Source of the DNA: Aureimonas ureilytica DSM 18598 = NBRC 106430
Lineage (GTDB): Bacteria; Pseudomonadota; Alphaproteobacteria; Rhizobiales; Rhizobiaceae
NCBI RefSeq assembly: GCF_000382705.1
Contig: NZ_ARQE01000006.1
Location: 103,028-167,027, forward strand
Length of the DNA: 64,000 nucleotides
Direction: 5' to 3'
Both the position numbers and the translations under genes were made by a program. Below, piece after piece: positions 57,878 to 64,000 of the stretch. The notes under the pieces are model-generated. The model was not told the origin of the DNA and ran no database searches. It worked only from the letters and a program-made list of their open reading frames with translations. The first letter of the stretch is position 1, and each line of letters begins with the position of its first letter.

Positions 57878-58418
57878 GGTCTCCCTGCCCGCTGCCGGTG
57901 ACGGTCTTCAGGATCAGGACGAGATCGCCCGTGAAGCTGCGACCTGTGAGGTAGGCTGCGTCGGTTTCGGCGAGGAGAACCGGCGTCGACATGTCGATGC
58001 CCCGCACCTGCGCCAGACCCGTGATGCCCGGCCGCAGCGCCAGCACGCCGCGCGTCTCGCGCTCCTCGATCACCTCGCGCTGGACGGGCAGGCAAGGTCT
58101 CGGGCCGACGAAGCTCATGTCGCCGCGCAGGACGTTCCAGAGCTGGGGCAGTTCGTCCAGCTTCCAGCGCCGAAGCTTCTTGCCGAGCGGCGTGACGGCC
58201 GAGCTCGACATTTCGTGGGTGGCGACGGATGCCGTGCCCTGCCGCATCGTGCGCAGCTTGTAGCAGGTGAAGGGTCGCCCCTGCCGGCCGACCCGTGTTT
58301 GCGCGAAAAGACCCGGCCCCTCGCTGTCCCGGCGCACCAGGATCACGAGGAGACCGATCAACCAGCCGAGAGCCAGAAGGCCGGCAAGGCTTGCCAGAAT
58401 GTCGAACACACGCTTCAT
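57867..58418 (-). CDS. Undecaprenyl-phosphate sugar phosphotransferase (bacterial sugar transferase)
   Basis: 183-residue protein of the WbaP/ExoY sugar-transferase family that starts glycan assembly by moving a sugar phosphate onto undecaprenyl phosphate. The N-terminal re-entrant hydrophobic segment is about 3-27. Catalytic blocks are CYKLRTM, LRRWKLDELPQLWNVL with GDMSFVGPRP, and RPGITGLAQVRG. It is the short form without the extra N-terminal membrane domain. The start is the ATG at 58418. It diverges from an epimerase gene; no glycosyltransferase cluster is adjacent. Confidence 0.92.
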   Translation of the reverse strand: MKRVFDILASLAGLLALGWLIGLLVILVRRDSEGPGLFAQTRVGRQGRPFTCYKLRTMRQGTASVATHEMSSSAVTPLGKKLRRWKLDELPQLWNVLRGDMSFVGPRPCLPVQREVIEERETRGVLALRPGITGLAQVRGIDMSTPVLLAETDAAYLTGRSFTGDLVLILKTVTGSGQGDHVR

Positions 58419-58490
58419 GACGCAGCGATTGCCGCAACCGGCCCCCAAGGGCAAGCGGCACGCGGCCAGAGGTCAGGGAAAGTCGAGCCC

Positions 58491-59405
58491 ATGCGCATTC
58501 TCGTCACCGGCGGCCACGGCTTCATCGGCCGCGCGCTCGTTCCCCTTCTGCGCGCACAGGGGCACGAGGTTCTGGCCCCGCGCCGGGGCGAAAGCGGCTT
58601 TCCCGGCGATCTCGCCGCCATCGACGGCTGGGCCGACTGGCCGGACCGGCTCGACGCCGTGGCGCATCTGGCCGCCCTCAACCCCGAACGCGGCGACGCG
58701 GCCTCGCGCGATGACGCAGCCCTCATGCGCGCCAATGTCGCGGCGACGATGGCGCTCGCCGATCGCGCGGTGCGGAGCGGCGCCCGCCGGTTCGTTCTCG
58801 CCTCGACGCTTCTCGTTCACCCGTTCAGTCCCGCGCCGATCCGGGAGGATAGCCCGACCGCGCCGCAGAACAGCTATGCCGCCTCGAAGCTCGCCGCCGA
58901 AACCGCGCTCCGGCGCGCCGTGGAAGGCAGCGCGACGAGTGGCACGGTGCTGCGTCTCGCGCCTGTCTATGGCGAGGGCGGGCGCGGCGGCGTTCATGCG
59001 CTGCTTCGGCTGGCGCAGGGGCCCCTGCCCCTGCCCTTCGGCGGCGGGGCGCGGCGCAGCTTCCTGTCGCGGCGGAATGCGGCGGATGCGATCGCCTTCG
59101 CGCTGACGGACGAGCGGGCGGCGGGTGAGACCTTTCTTGTGGCGGACAGCGAGGCGCTGCGGCTCGGCGAGTTCGTCGCCCGCGTGCGAACGCTTCGGGG
59201 GCGCTCGCCGAGTCTCGTGACCTTGCCGGGCGGTCTCCTGCGCGCGGCGGCGCGCGCACTCGGAAAGAGCGAGGTCCATGACCGGCTCTTCGCCGGGCTG
59301 GAAGCCGAGACGACGAAGCTCCGCCGCGCCGGTTGGACGCCGCCGCAGACGCTGGATGAAGGACTGCGCGACGCCTTGTCCGACTCGGCCCCGCAGCGGT
59401 CTTGA
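58491..59405 (+). CDS. NAD-dependent sugar epimerase/dehydratase family protein
   Basis: 304-residue extended SDR related to UDP-glucose 4-epimerase. Nucleotide loop GGHGFIG (7-13), catalytic YAASK (Tyr129, Lys133) and a Ser/Thr at about 106 (LASTLL). The C-terminal sugar-binding part is short. It diverges from the sugar transferase gene across 72 bp, suggesting a shared glycan function such as making the nucleotide-sugar donor. The exact substrate is not evident. Confidence 0.87.
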   Translation: MRILVTGGHGFIGRALVPLLRAQGHEVLAPRRGESGFPGDLAAIDGWADWPDRLDAVAHLAALNPERGDAASRDDAALMRANVAATMALADRAVRSGARRFVLASTLLVHPFSPAPIREDSPTAPQNSYAASKLAAETALRRAVEGSATSGTVLRLAPVYGEGGRGGVHALLRLAQGPLPLPFGGGARRSFLSRRNAADAIAFALTDERAAGETFLVADSEALRLGEFVARVRTLRGRSPSLVTLPGGLLRAAARALGKSEVHDRLFAGLEAETTKLRRAGWTPPQTLDEGLRDALSDSAPQRS

Positions 59406-59438
59406 TGAAGCCCCACGCCCTTCTGTAGATTGTGCGAC

Positions 59439-59609
59439 ATGTCAGCTCATACGCCCACCGACCCCGCCAAGATCCAGCGCCAGAAGCGACTCGAGGAAAC
59501 GCTGAAGGAGAACCTCCGGCGCCGCAAGGCACAGGCGCGCTCGCGCAGCGAAACGGCCGAGCGGCCGGGCCTGATGCCGAGCGACGAGGACGCCGAAAAC
59601 GAGGCCTAG
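59439..59609 (+). CDS. Small charged helical protein, 56 residues
   Basis: Short gene with a clean ATG-TAG frame: a short polar N terminus, then a highly charged helix (IQRQKRLEETLKENLRRRKA), then an acidic tail. It has no membrane segment or Cys. Rhizobial genomes often carry similarly small basic helical proteins, commonly annotated as hypothetical. There is no strong ribosome site, so the start is not certain. It lies 33 bp after the epimerase gene and may be cotranscribed with it. Function unknown. Confidence 0.6.
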   Translation: MSAHTPTDPAKIQRQKRLEETLKENLRRRKAQARSRSETAERPGLMPSDEDAENEA

Positions 59610-59705
59610 GGGCCTGATAAGTGGGCCATGCATTCCTGCATGGGACAATCCCGCTTCGACCTTGCTCGACAGGTCTGCGACAGGTGGACTTTGAGGGTCG
59701 AGAAC

Positions 59706-59722
59706 CTTAGAACCCTTCTCAC
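59706..59722 (+). promoter_or_regulatory. Irr-box-like element upstream of hemA
   Basis: TTAGAA-CCC-TTCT (59707-59719) matches the core of the iron-control element TTTAGAA-N3-TTCTAAA bound by Irr in Rhizobiales; the outer right half is degenerate (CAC). It lies 14 bp before the hemA ATG, immediately ahead of the AAGGAG ribosome site, where a bound repressor would block expression. Confidence 0.55.
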
Positions 59723-59735
59723 GAAGGAGTTCCGG

Positions 59736-61016
59736 ATGATCGACTATCAGTCCCATTTCGAGTCCGCGATCGAAGCTCTTCATGCCGAAAAGCGCTACCG
59801 GGTCTTCGCGGATCTGGAACGCATCGTCGGTCGCTTCCCCACCGCCCTCTGGCGCAACGAGGGCGAGGCGCGGGAAATCACCGTCTGGTGTTCCAACGAC
59901 TATCTCGGCATGGGCCAGCATCCGGGCGTTCTCGACGCGATGACCCGCACGGCGACCAGCATGGGCTCGGGCGCCGGCGGCACGCGCAACATTTCGGGCA
60001 CCAACCATCCCCTGGTCGAGCTGGAGCGCGAGCTCGCCGACCTGCATGGCAAGGAAGCCGCGCTCGTCTTCACCTCGGGCTTCGTGTCGAACGAGGCGTC
60101 GATCTCCACGATCGCCAAGCTCCTTCCCGATTGCCTGATCTTCTCCGACGAGCTGAACCACGCCTCGATGATCGAGGGCGTGCGCAAGTCGGGCTGCCGC
60201 AAGCATGTCTTCCGGCACAACGACCTCCAGCATCTCGAAGAGCTTCTGAAGGCGGCCGATCCCGAGCGCCCCAAGCTCGTCGTCTTCGAGAGCGTCTATT
60301 CCATGGACGGCGACATCGCGCCGATCGCCGAAATCTGCGATCTCGCCGAGCGCTACAACGCCATGACCTATATCGACGAGGTTCATGCGGTCGGCATGTA
60401 CGGCCATCGCGGCGGCGGCATCTCGGAGCGTGACGGCGTCGCACATCGGCTCGACGTGATCGAGGGAACGCTGGCCAAGGCCTTCGGCGTTCTCGGCGGC
60501 TATATCACGGGCAGCCGCGCGCTGATCGACGCGGTGCGCTCCTACGCCCCCGGTTTCATCTTCACCACCGCCCTGCCCCCGGCGCTCGCCGCCGCCGCCG
60601 TTGCCTCGATCCGTCACCTCAAGGGCTCGCAGGCCGAGCGCGACGGACAGCAGCGTCAGGCCGCGCAGGCGAAAGCCGAGTTCGCGGCGGCCGACCTCCC
60701 CGTCATGCCTTCGGACACGCATATCGTGCCCGTGCTCGTCGGCGACGCCGACCTCTGCAAGCAGGCGAGCGACCGCCTCCTGAAGGTCCACGACATCTAC
60801 ATCCAGCCGATCAACTACCCGACCGTGCCGCGCGGCACCGAGCGCCTGCGCATCACGCCGACGCCGCTGCACAGCGACGCGCTGATCGCGACGCTCCGCG
60901 ACGCGCTGGTGGAAACCTGGACGGCGCTCGGCATTCCCTTCGCGTCCGACCGGCCCGAGGGCGAGGAGCGCCGCGAGGACGTGACCTCGCTCGTGGTCGC
61001 GCAGGCCGGCGGCTGA
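59736..61016 (+). CDS. hemA: 5-aminolevulinate synthase
   Basis: 426-residue PLP enzyme condensing glycine and succinyl-CoA to 5-aminolevulinate, the first step of heme and tetrapyrrole synthesis in alphaproteobacteria. The PLP Lys is Lys248 (EGTLAKAFG), the same number as in Rhodobacter HemA. Other landmarks are [10 protein letters not shown] (53-62), [27 protein letters not shown] and IDEVHAVG. The start at 59736 follows AAGGAG. It has its own leader with an Irr-like box and a terminator downstream, so it appears monocistronic. Confidence 0.97.
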   Translation: MIDYQSHFESAIEALHAEKRYRVFADLERIVGRFPTALWRNEGEAREITVWCSNDYLGMGQHPGVLDAMTRTATSMGSGAGGTRNISGTNHPLVELERELADLHGKEAALVFTSGFVSNEASISTIAKLLPDCLIFSDELNHASMIEGVRKSGCRKHVFRHNDLQHLEELLKAADPERPKLVVFESVYSMDGDIAPIAEICDLAERYNAMTYIDEVHAVGMYGHRGGGISERDGVAHRLDVIEGTLAKAFGVLGGYITGSRALIDAVRSYAPGFIFTTALPPALAAAAVASIRHLKGSQAERDGQQRQAAQAKAEFAAADLPVMPSDTHIVPVLVGDADLCKQASDRLLKVHDIYIQPINYPTVPRGTERLRITPTPLHSDALIATLRDALVETWTALGIPFASDRPEGEERREDVTSLVVAQAGG

Positions 61017-61042
61017 GCCGCTCTCGGTCAAGCTATCCAAAT

Positions 61043-61073
61043 GAAAACGCCGGGCTTCGCGCCCGGCGTTTTC
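61043..61073. terminator. Bidirectional terminator after hemA and the AbrB-family gene
   Basis: Perfect 13-bp stem GAAAACGCCGGGC/GCCCGGCGTTTTC with a 5-nt loop. The A/T ends give a short U-run on both strands. It sits between convergent genes, 26 bp past hemA. Confidence 0.85.
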
Positions 61074-61094
61074 GTGTCTGAGGGAGCTTTTGCT

Positions 61095-62213
61095 TCAGGC
61101 CGGCGTGTCGGGGCCGCTCGTGTCGCGCGCGTCGGCATCGGGCGCCGCCTCGCGCTGGACGATGTTGCGCTCGGTGCGCTGGCGCGGCAGGCGCTTGGCG
61201 AGCAAGGGCACGACCAGGGCGAGGCACATGAAGCGCACGACATGGTGCGCGGCGACATAGGCCGGGTCGAGATCGAACTGGAAGGCCAGAACCGTCAGCG
61301 CTTCCAGCGCGCCGGGCGCATAGGCGAGCGCGATCTTGCCCAAGGAAATGCCGAGAAGCGCAAGGGCCGTGAGCCCCGCCAGACCCGACAGGACGATACC
61401 GATCGCAAAGGCTCCGAGCGAGGCCGGCAGAAGCTGGAACATCGCGTTGCGATCCTCCCGCCGCAGCCGCGCTCCAATGGTGCAGCCGAGGACGATCAGG
61501 GCCGGCGTCGCGATCCAGGTTGGGATCGCCACCGGGGCGATCTCCGTGCCGTGCATGAAGGCACTGGCGAGCAGCGCGCCGAGGATCAGCCCGCCCGGCA
61601 CGCGCGAGCGCACCCCGAGCCAGGCAAGAAGCAGCGCGGAACCGATCAGGAGCCCATATTGCAGCGGCGAGCCGACGATGCCGCCACGAAGACCGTCATT
61701 GACGACCTCCCCGCCTTCCAGCCAGCCGAGAAGCGGCGTCAAGGCGCCGATCAGAAGCAGGAGGCGCGTCGACTGCACCACGATGATGCGCGTCATGTCG
61801 GCCTTGGTTTCCGACGCGGCGGCGAGCACGAAGGACAGCGCGCCGGGCAAGGAGGCGAAAAGCGCCGTCTCGCGGTCCCAGCCGAAGGCGCGCTGCAGGA
61901 AGACGTTGGTGACGACGACGACGCAGGCGACGCCGACCATCTGGATCAGGAAGGACAGCGGCCAGAGCGCCAGCTGGTTCACGACGTCGGGCGTCACGCC
62001 CGAGCCGGCCTGGATGCCCAGAATGAAGAAGGTCACGTCGCGCAGCCGGGTCGGGATGAAGACCGGAACGCCCGACAGGCTGGCGACGGCGATCGTGATC
62101 GTCGCGCCGAGCAGCCAGGCCACCGGCAGGCCGGACAGATCGGCGAGCGCGCCGCCGAGCGTTCCGAGGGCAAGGGTCGTGGCGAATCTCACCCCCGCCT
62201 GAGCGGGGCTCAA
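61095..62213 (-). CDS. AbrB-family (AmoA-like) membrane protein
   Basis: 372-residue polytopic membrane protein of the AbrB duplication family, also called putative ammonia monooxygenase. About ten hydrophobic spans occur in two similar halves: GGALADLSGLPVAWLLGATI near the start and RVPGGLILGALLASAFMHG midway. Family members are poorly understood and may regulate or transport small substrates. The start is TTG at 62213, overlapping the upstream aminotransferase stop (TTGA); a GTG at 62192 is an alternative. The C-terminal ~35 residues are charged and cytoplasmic. Confidence 0.87.
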   Translation of the reverse strand: MSPAQAGVRFATTLALGTLGGALADLSGLPVAWLLGATITIAVASLSGVPVFIPTRLRDVTFFILGIQAGSGVTPDVVNQLALWPLSFLIQMVGVACVVVVTNVFLQRAFGWDRETALFASLPGALSFVLAAASETKADMTRIIVVQSTRLLLLIGALTPLLGWLEGGEVVNDGLRGGIVGSPLQYGLLIGSALLLAWLGVRSRVPGGLILGALLASAFMHGTEIAPVAIPTWIATPALIVLGCTIGARLRREDRNAMFQLLPASLGAFAIGIVLSGLAGLTALALLGISLGKIALAYAPGALEALTVLAFQFDLDPAYVAAHHVVRFMCLALVVPLLAKRLPRQRTERNIVQREAAPDADARDTSGPDTPA

Positions 62214-63379
62214 GCCTCGGTTCCGATCCAGTGCGCCAGACGCCGCGCGGCCTCCTCCACCTCGTCGAGGCGGCGGTGGAAGCAGGCGCGCAGATAGGCC
62301 CGCGTTCCCGTTCCGAAGGCGGTGCCGGGCGCGAGGCCGACGCCCGCCTCGTCGGCGATGCGGAAGGCGGCCTTGTAGCCGTCGTCGATACCGTCGATCG
62401 CGAAGAAGGCGTAGAAGGCGCCGGACGGCGGCGCGAGGCGGACGCGGTTGGTGGAGAGAAGCGCCTGCGAGAAGATGTCCCGCGCCTTATGGGCGCGCGC
62501 GATCTGCTCCTCCACGAAGGCGTCGCCCTGCTCGATCGCGGCCACCGCGCCGCGCTGCATGAAGGCCGCGACCCCGGAGTTGGAATATTGAATGAGGTTC
62601 TCGATCAGATTGCCGAGTTCCTTCGGCCCCTCGATCCAGCCGACGCGCCAGCCCGTCATCGCCCAATTCTTGGAGAAGGAGTTGACGAAGATCACCGCGT
62701 CGTCGTCCCGCATCTCGTCATGGAAGGACGGCGCGCGGCCGCCCTCGTAGAAGAAGCGGGCGTAGATTTCGTCGGCGATCACGAAGATGCCGGCCTCGCG
62801 GGCGACCGACAGGATCGCGCGGATCGTCTCGCGATCGGCCGTCCAGCCGGTCGGATTGTTGGGCGTGTTGACGAAGATGGCGCGGGTGCGCGGCGTGATC
62901 GCGGCGCGCAGGCGCTCGGCGTCGAAGCGCCAGTCGGTGCCGTCGAACCGCAGTTCCACCGGCACGGGCTTGGCACCGGACAGCGCCGCCGCCGCCTCGA
63001 AATTCGGCCAGAGCGGCGCGATGAAGACGATCTCGTCCCCGGCGCCGACCAGGGCGGAGACCACCGTCTGGATCGCGTGCATGCCCGAGCCGGTCACGAA
63101 GATGCGCTCGGGCGAGGTCGCACGCCCGTAGAGGCGTTCGGTATAGGACGCCAGGGCGGCGCGCAGTTCGGGAAGACCGCGCTGCCAGGTGTAGAAGGTC
63201 TCGCCCGCCTTCAGGCTTTCGGCCGCGGCATCGGCGATGAAGGAGGGCGTTGCCAGATCGCCCTCGCCTGCCCAGAGCGGGATCAGCCCGTCGCGCCCGC
63301 GCGCATGATTGATGACGGCCACGATGCCGCTTTCGGGAGCGGCCAAGGCGCCGGCTCGAAGTCGATGAAGATGGCTCAC
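62210..63379 (-). CDS. Class I/II PLP-dependent aminotransferase
   Basis: 389-residue fold-type I aminotransferase. The PLP Lys is Lys237 (NSFSKNWAMTGWRVGW). Other family motifs are TGSGMHAIQ, NTPNNPTG (181-188), DEIYARFFY and a late substrate Arg (AYLRACFH). It resembles aspartate/aromatic or alanine-type aminotransferases; the donor/acceptor pair is not readable. The start is ambiguous: GTG at 63379 (chosen, usual N terminus) or GTG at 63418. It is coupled to the AbrB-family gene through a 4-bp overlap. Confidence 0.9.
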   Translation of the reverse strand: MSHLHRLRAGALAAPESGIVAVINHARGRDGLIPLWAGEGDLATPSFIADAAAESLKAGETFYTWQRGLPELRAALASYTERLYGRATSPERIFVTGSGMHAIQTVVSALVGAGDEIVFIAPLWPNFEAAAALSGAKPVPVELRFDGTDWRFDAERLRAAITPRTRAIFVNTPNNPTGWTADRETIRAILSVAREAGIFVIADEIYARFFYEGGRAPSFHDEMRDDDAVIFVNSFSKNWAMTGWRVGWIEGPKELGNLIENLIQYSNSGVAAFMQRGAVAAIEQGDAFVEEQIARAHKARDIFSQALLSTNRVRLAPPSGAFYAFFAIDGIDDGYKAAFRIADEAGVGLAPGTAFGTGTRAYLRACFHRRLDEVEEAARRLAHWIGTEA

Positions 63380-63499
63380 GTCGCGAAACTCGCCCCAATG
63401 CTTCGCTCCGCCGACCACCCGGCGAGCGACAGCCGGGGAGTCGGTCTTTCCAGCGCGCCCGTCAAGCCCTTCGAGCCGTGTAACGCCCGGAAGGAACCG

Positions 63500-63961
63500 T
63501 CAAAGCCCGGTGCCGGGCACCTGTCCCGGCCGCGCGCCGCGCCCGGCCGCCAGAAGATCGCGGATCTCCTCCAGAAGCTCCTCCTCGCGGGGGACCTTCT
63601 TCTGTTCCGGCGGCTTGGCCTCTTCCTTGCGCTTGAGGCGGTTCATGCCCTTCACCACGAGAAAGAGCACGAAGGCGACGATCACGAAATTGATCAGGAG
63701 CGTCAGGAAGTTGCCATAGGCGAGAACCGGCCCCTGCTCTCTCGCCTGCGCGAGGCTCGAGGCGGTGACATTGCCGCTGAGCGCGACGAACTTGTTGGTG
63801 AAATCCACGCCGCCCGTCACGAGGCCGATCAGCGGCATGAAGAGGTCGGCCACCACCGAATTGACGAGGCCGGAGAAGGCCGCGCCGATGATGATGCCGA
63901 TCGCCAGATCGACCATGTTGCCCTTCAGGGCGAATTCCCGAAACTCCTTGAGCATTGCCAT
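63500..63961 (-). CDS. mscL: Large-conductance mechanosensitive channel
   Basis: 153-residue pentameric channel opening under membrane tension to release solutes on osmotic downshock. The first segment, with [19 protein letters not shown] and [15 protein letters not shown], and the second, [20 protein letters not shown] (about 83-102), are both intact. The charged C-terminal bundle [20 protein letters not shown] follows, with a Gly/Pro-rich tail. Start at 63961 (MAMLKEF) or the second ATG at 63955. Only about 39 bp of upstream sequence is present in the window. Confidence 0.95.
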   Translation of the reverse strand: MAMLKEFREFALKGNMVDLAIGIIIGAAFSGLVNSVVADLFMPLIGLVTGGVDFTNKFVALSGNVTASSLAQAREQGPVLAYGNFLTLLINFVIVAFVLFLVVKGMNRLKRKEEAKPPEQKKVPREEELLEEIRDLLAAGRGARPGQVPGTGL

Positions 63962-64000
63962 CCCCCATCGGCCCGCGTTGAATGAGGAGGTGTGGCTCGC

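Overview
The window is GC-rich, gene-dense DNA from an alphaproteobacterium, most likely of the order Hyphomicrobiales (Rhizobiales). The pointers are a ChvE-GguA-GguB-GguC sugar system, a Sinorhizobium-type rhamnose isomerase (RhaI), the ChoXWV choline transporter, a HemA-type 5-aminolevulinate synthase preceded by an Irr-like box, and GGAAC-N18-TT promoters of the general-stress sigma factor type. An Aurantimonadaceae or Rhizobiaceae relative fits, but the genus cannot be fixed by reading alone. No tRNA, rRNA, insertion sequence, prophage or CRISPR array was seen; it reads as a catabolic and transport region of a chromosome or large replicon.

Layout. (1) 1-10.2 kb is a choline/glycine-betaine island: the end of dgcB, an ETF pair, choline dehydrogenase betA, an in-frame fusion of the repressor BetI with betaine-aldehyde dehydrogenase BetB, and the divergent choXWV transporter. 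Two similar 18-bp palindromes lie in the divergent region. (2) 10.6-23.4 kb is one long minus-strand array, gguC - sugar 1-dehydrogenase - galM - IlvD/Edd dehydratase - lactonase - dgoK - dgoA - chvE2 - chvE1 - gguA - gguB. It imports aldoses such as galactose and arabinose and oxidises them without initial phosphorylation. (3) 23.6-26.6 kb holds a MATE exporter, a single-domain response regulator and two small proteins, both behind apparent stress promoters. (4) 26.6-40.9 kb is a rhamnose-type locus. Minus-strand rhaD-rhaI-SIS genes diverge from rhaR-rhaM-rhaK, an AraC regulator, two dehydrogenases and a four-gene sugar ABC importer. (5) 40.9-49.6 kb is mixed: a PAP2 phosphatase, a DUF305/copper-storage protein pair, a molybdopterin oxidoreductase, two cell-wall lipoproteins, an SDR, malate dehydrogenase and a TonB-dependent siderophore receptor. 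(6) 49.8-64 kb holds a diguanylate cyclase, an ABC exporter, a DadA-like oxidase, a siderophore-interacting protein, an orphan oligopeptide-binding protein, an EEP hydrolase/sugar transferase pair, an epimerase, hemA, an AbrB-family membrane protein, an aminotransferase and mscL.

How the parts fit. Choline taken up by ChoXWV would be oxidised by BetA and the BetI-BetB fusion to glycine betaine. DgcB and the ETF genes point to onward demethylation of dimethylglycine. The ggu array supplies uptake, ring epimerisation, oxidation, lactone opening, dehydration, phosphorylation and aldol cleavage for a De Ley-Doudoroff-type route, plus GguC for a pentose branch. The least usual item is the BetI-BetB fusion, which would put the choline-responsive repressor on the same polypeptide as an enzyme of the pathway it controls.
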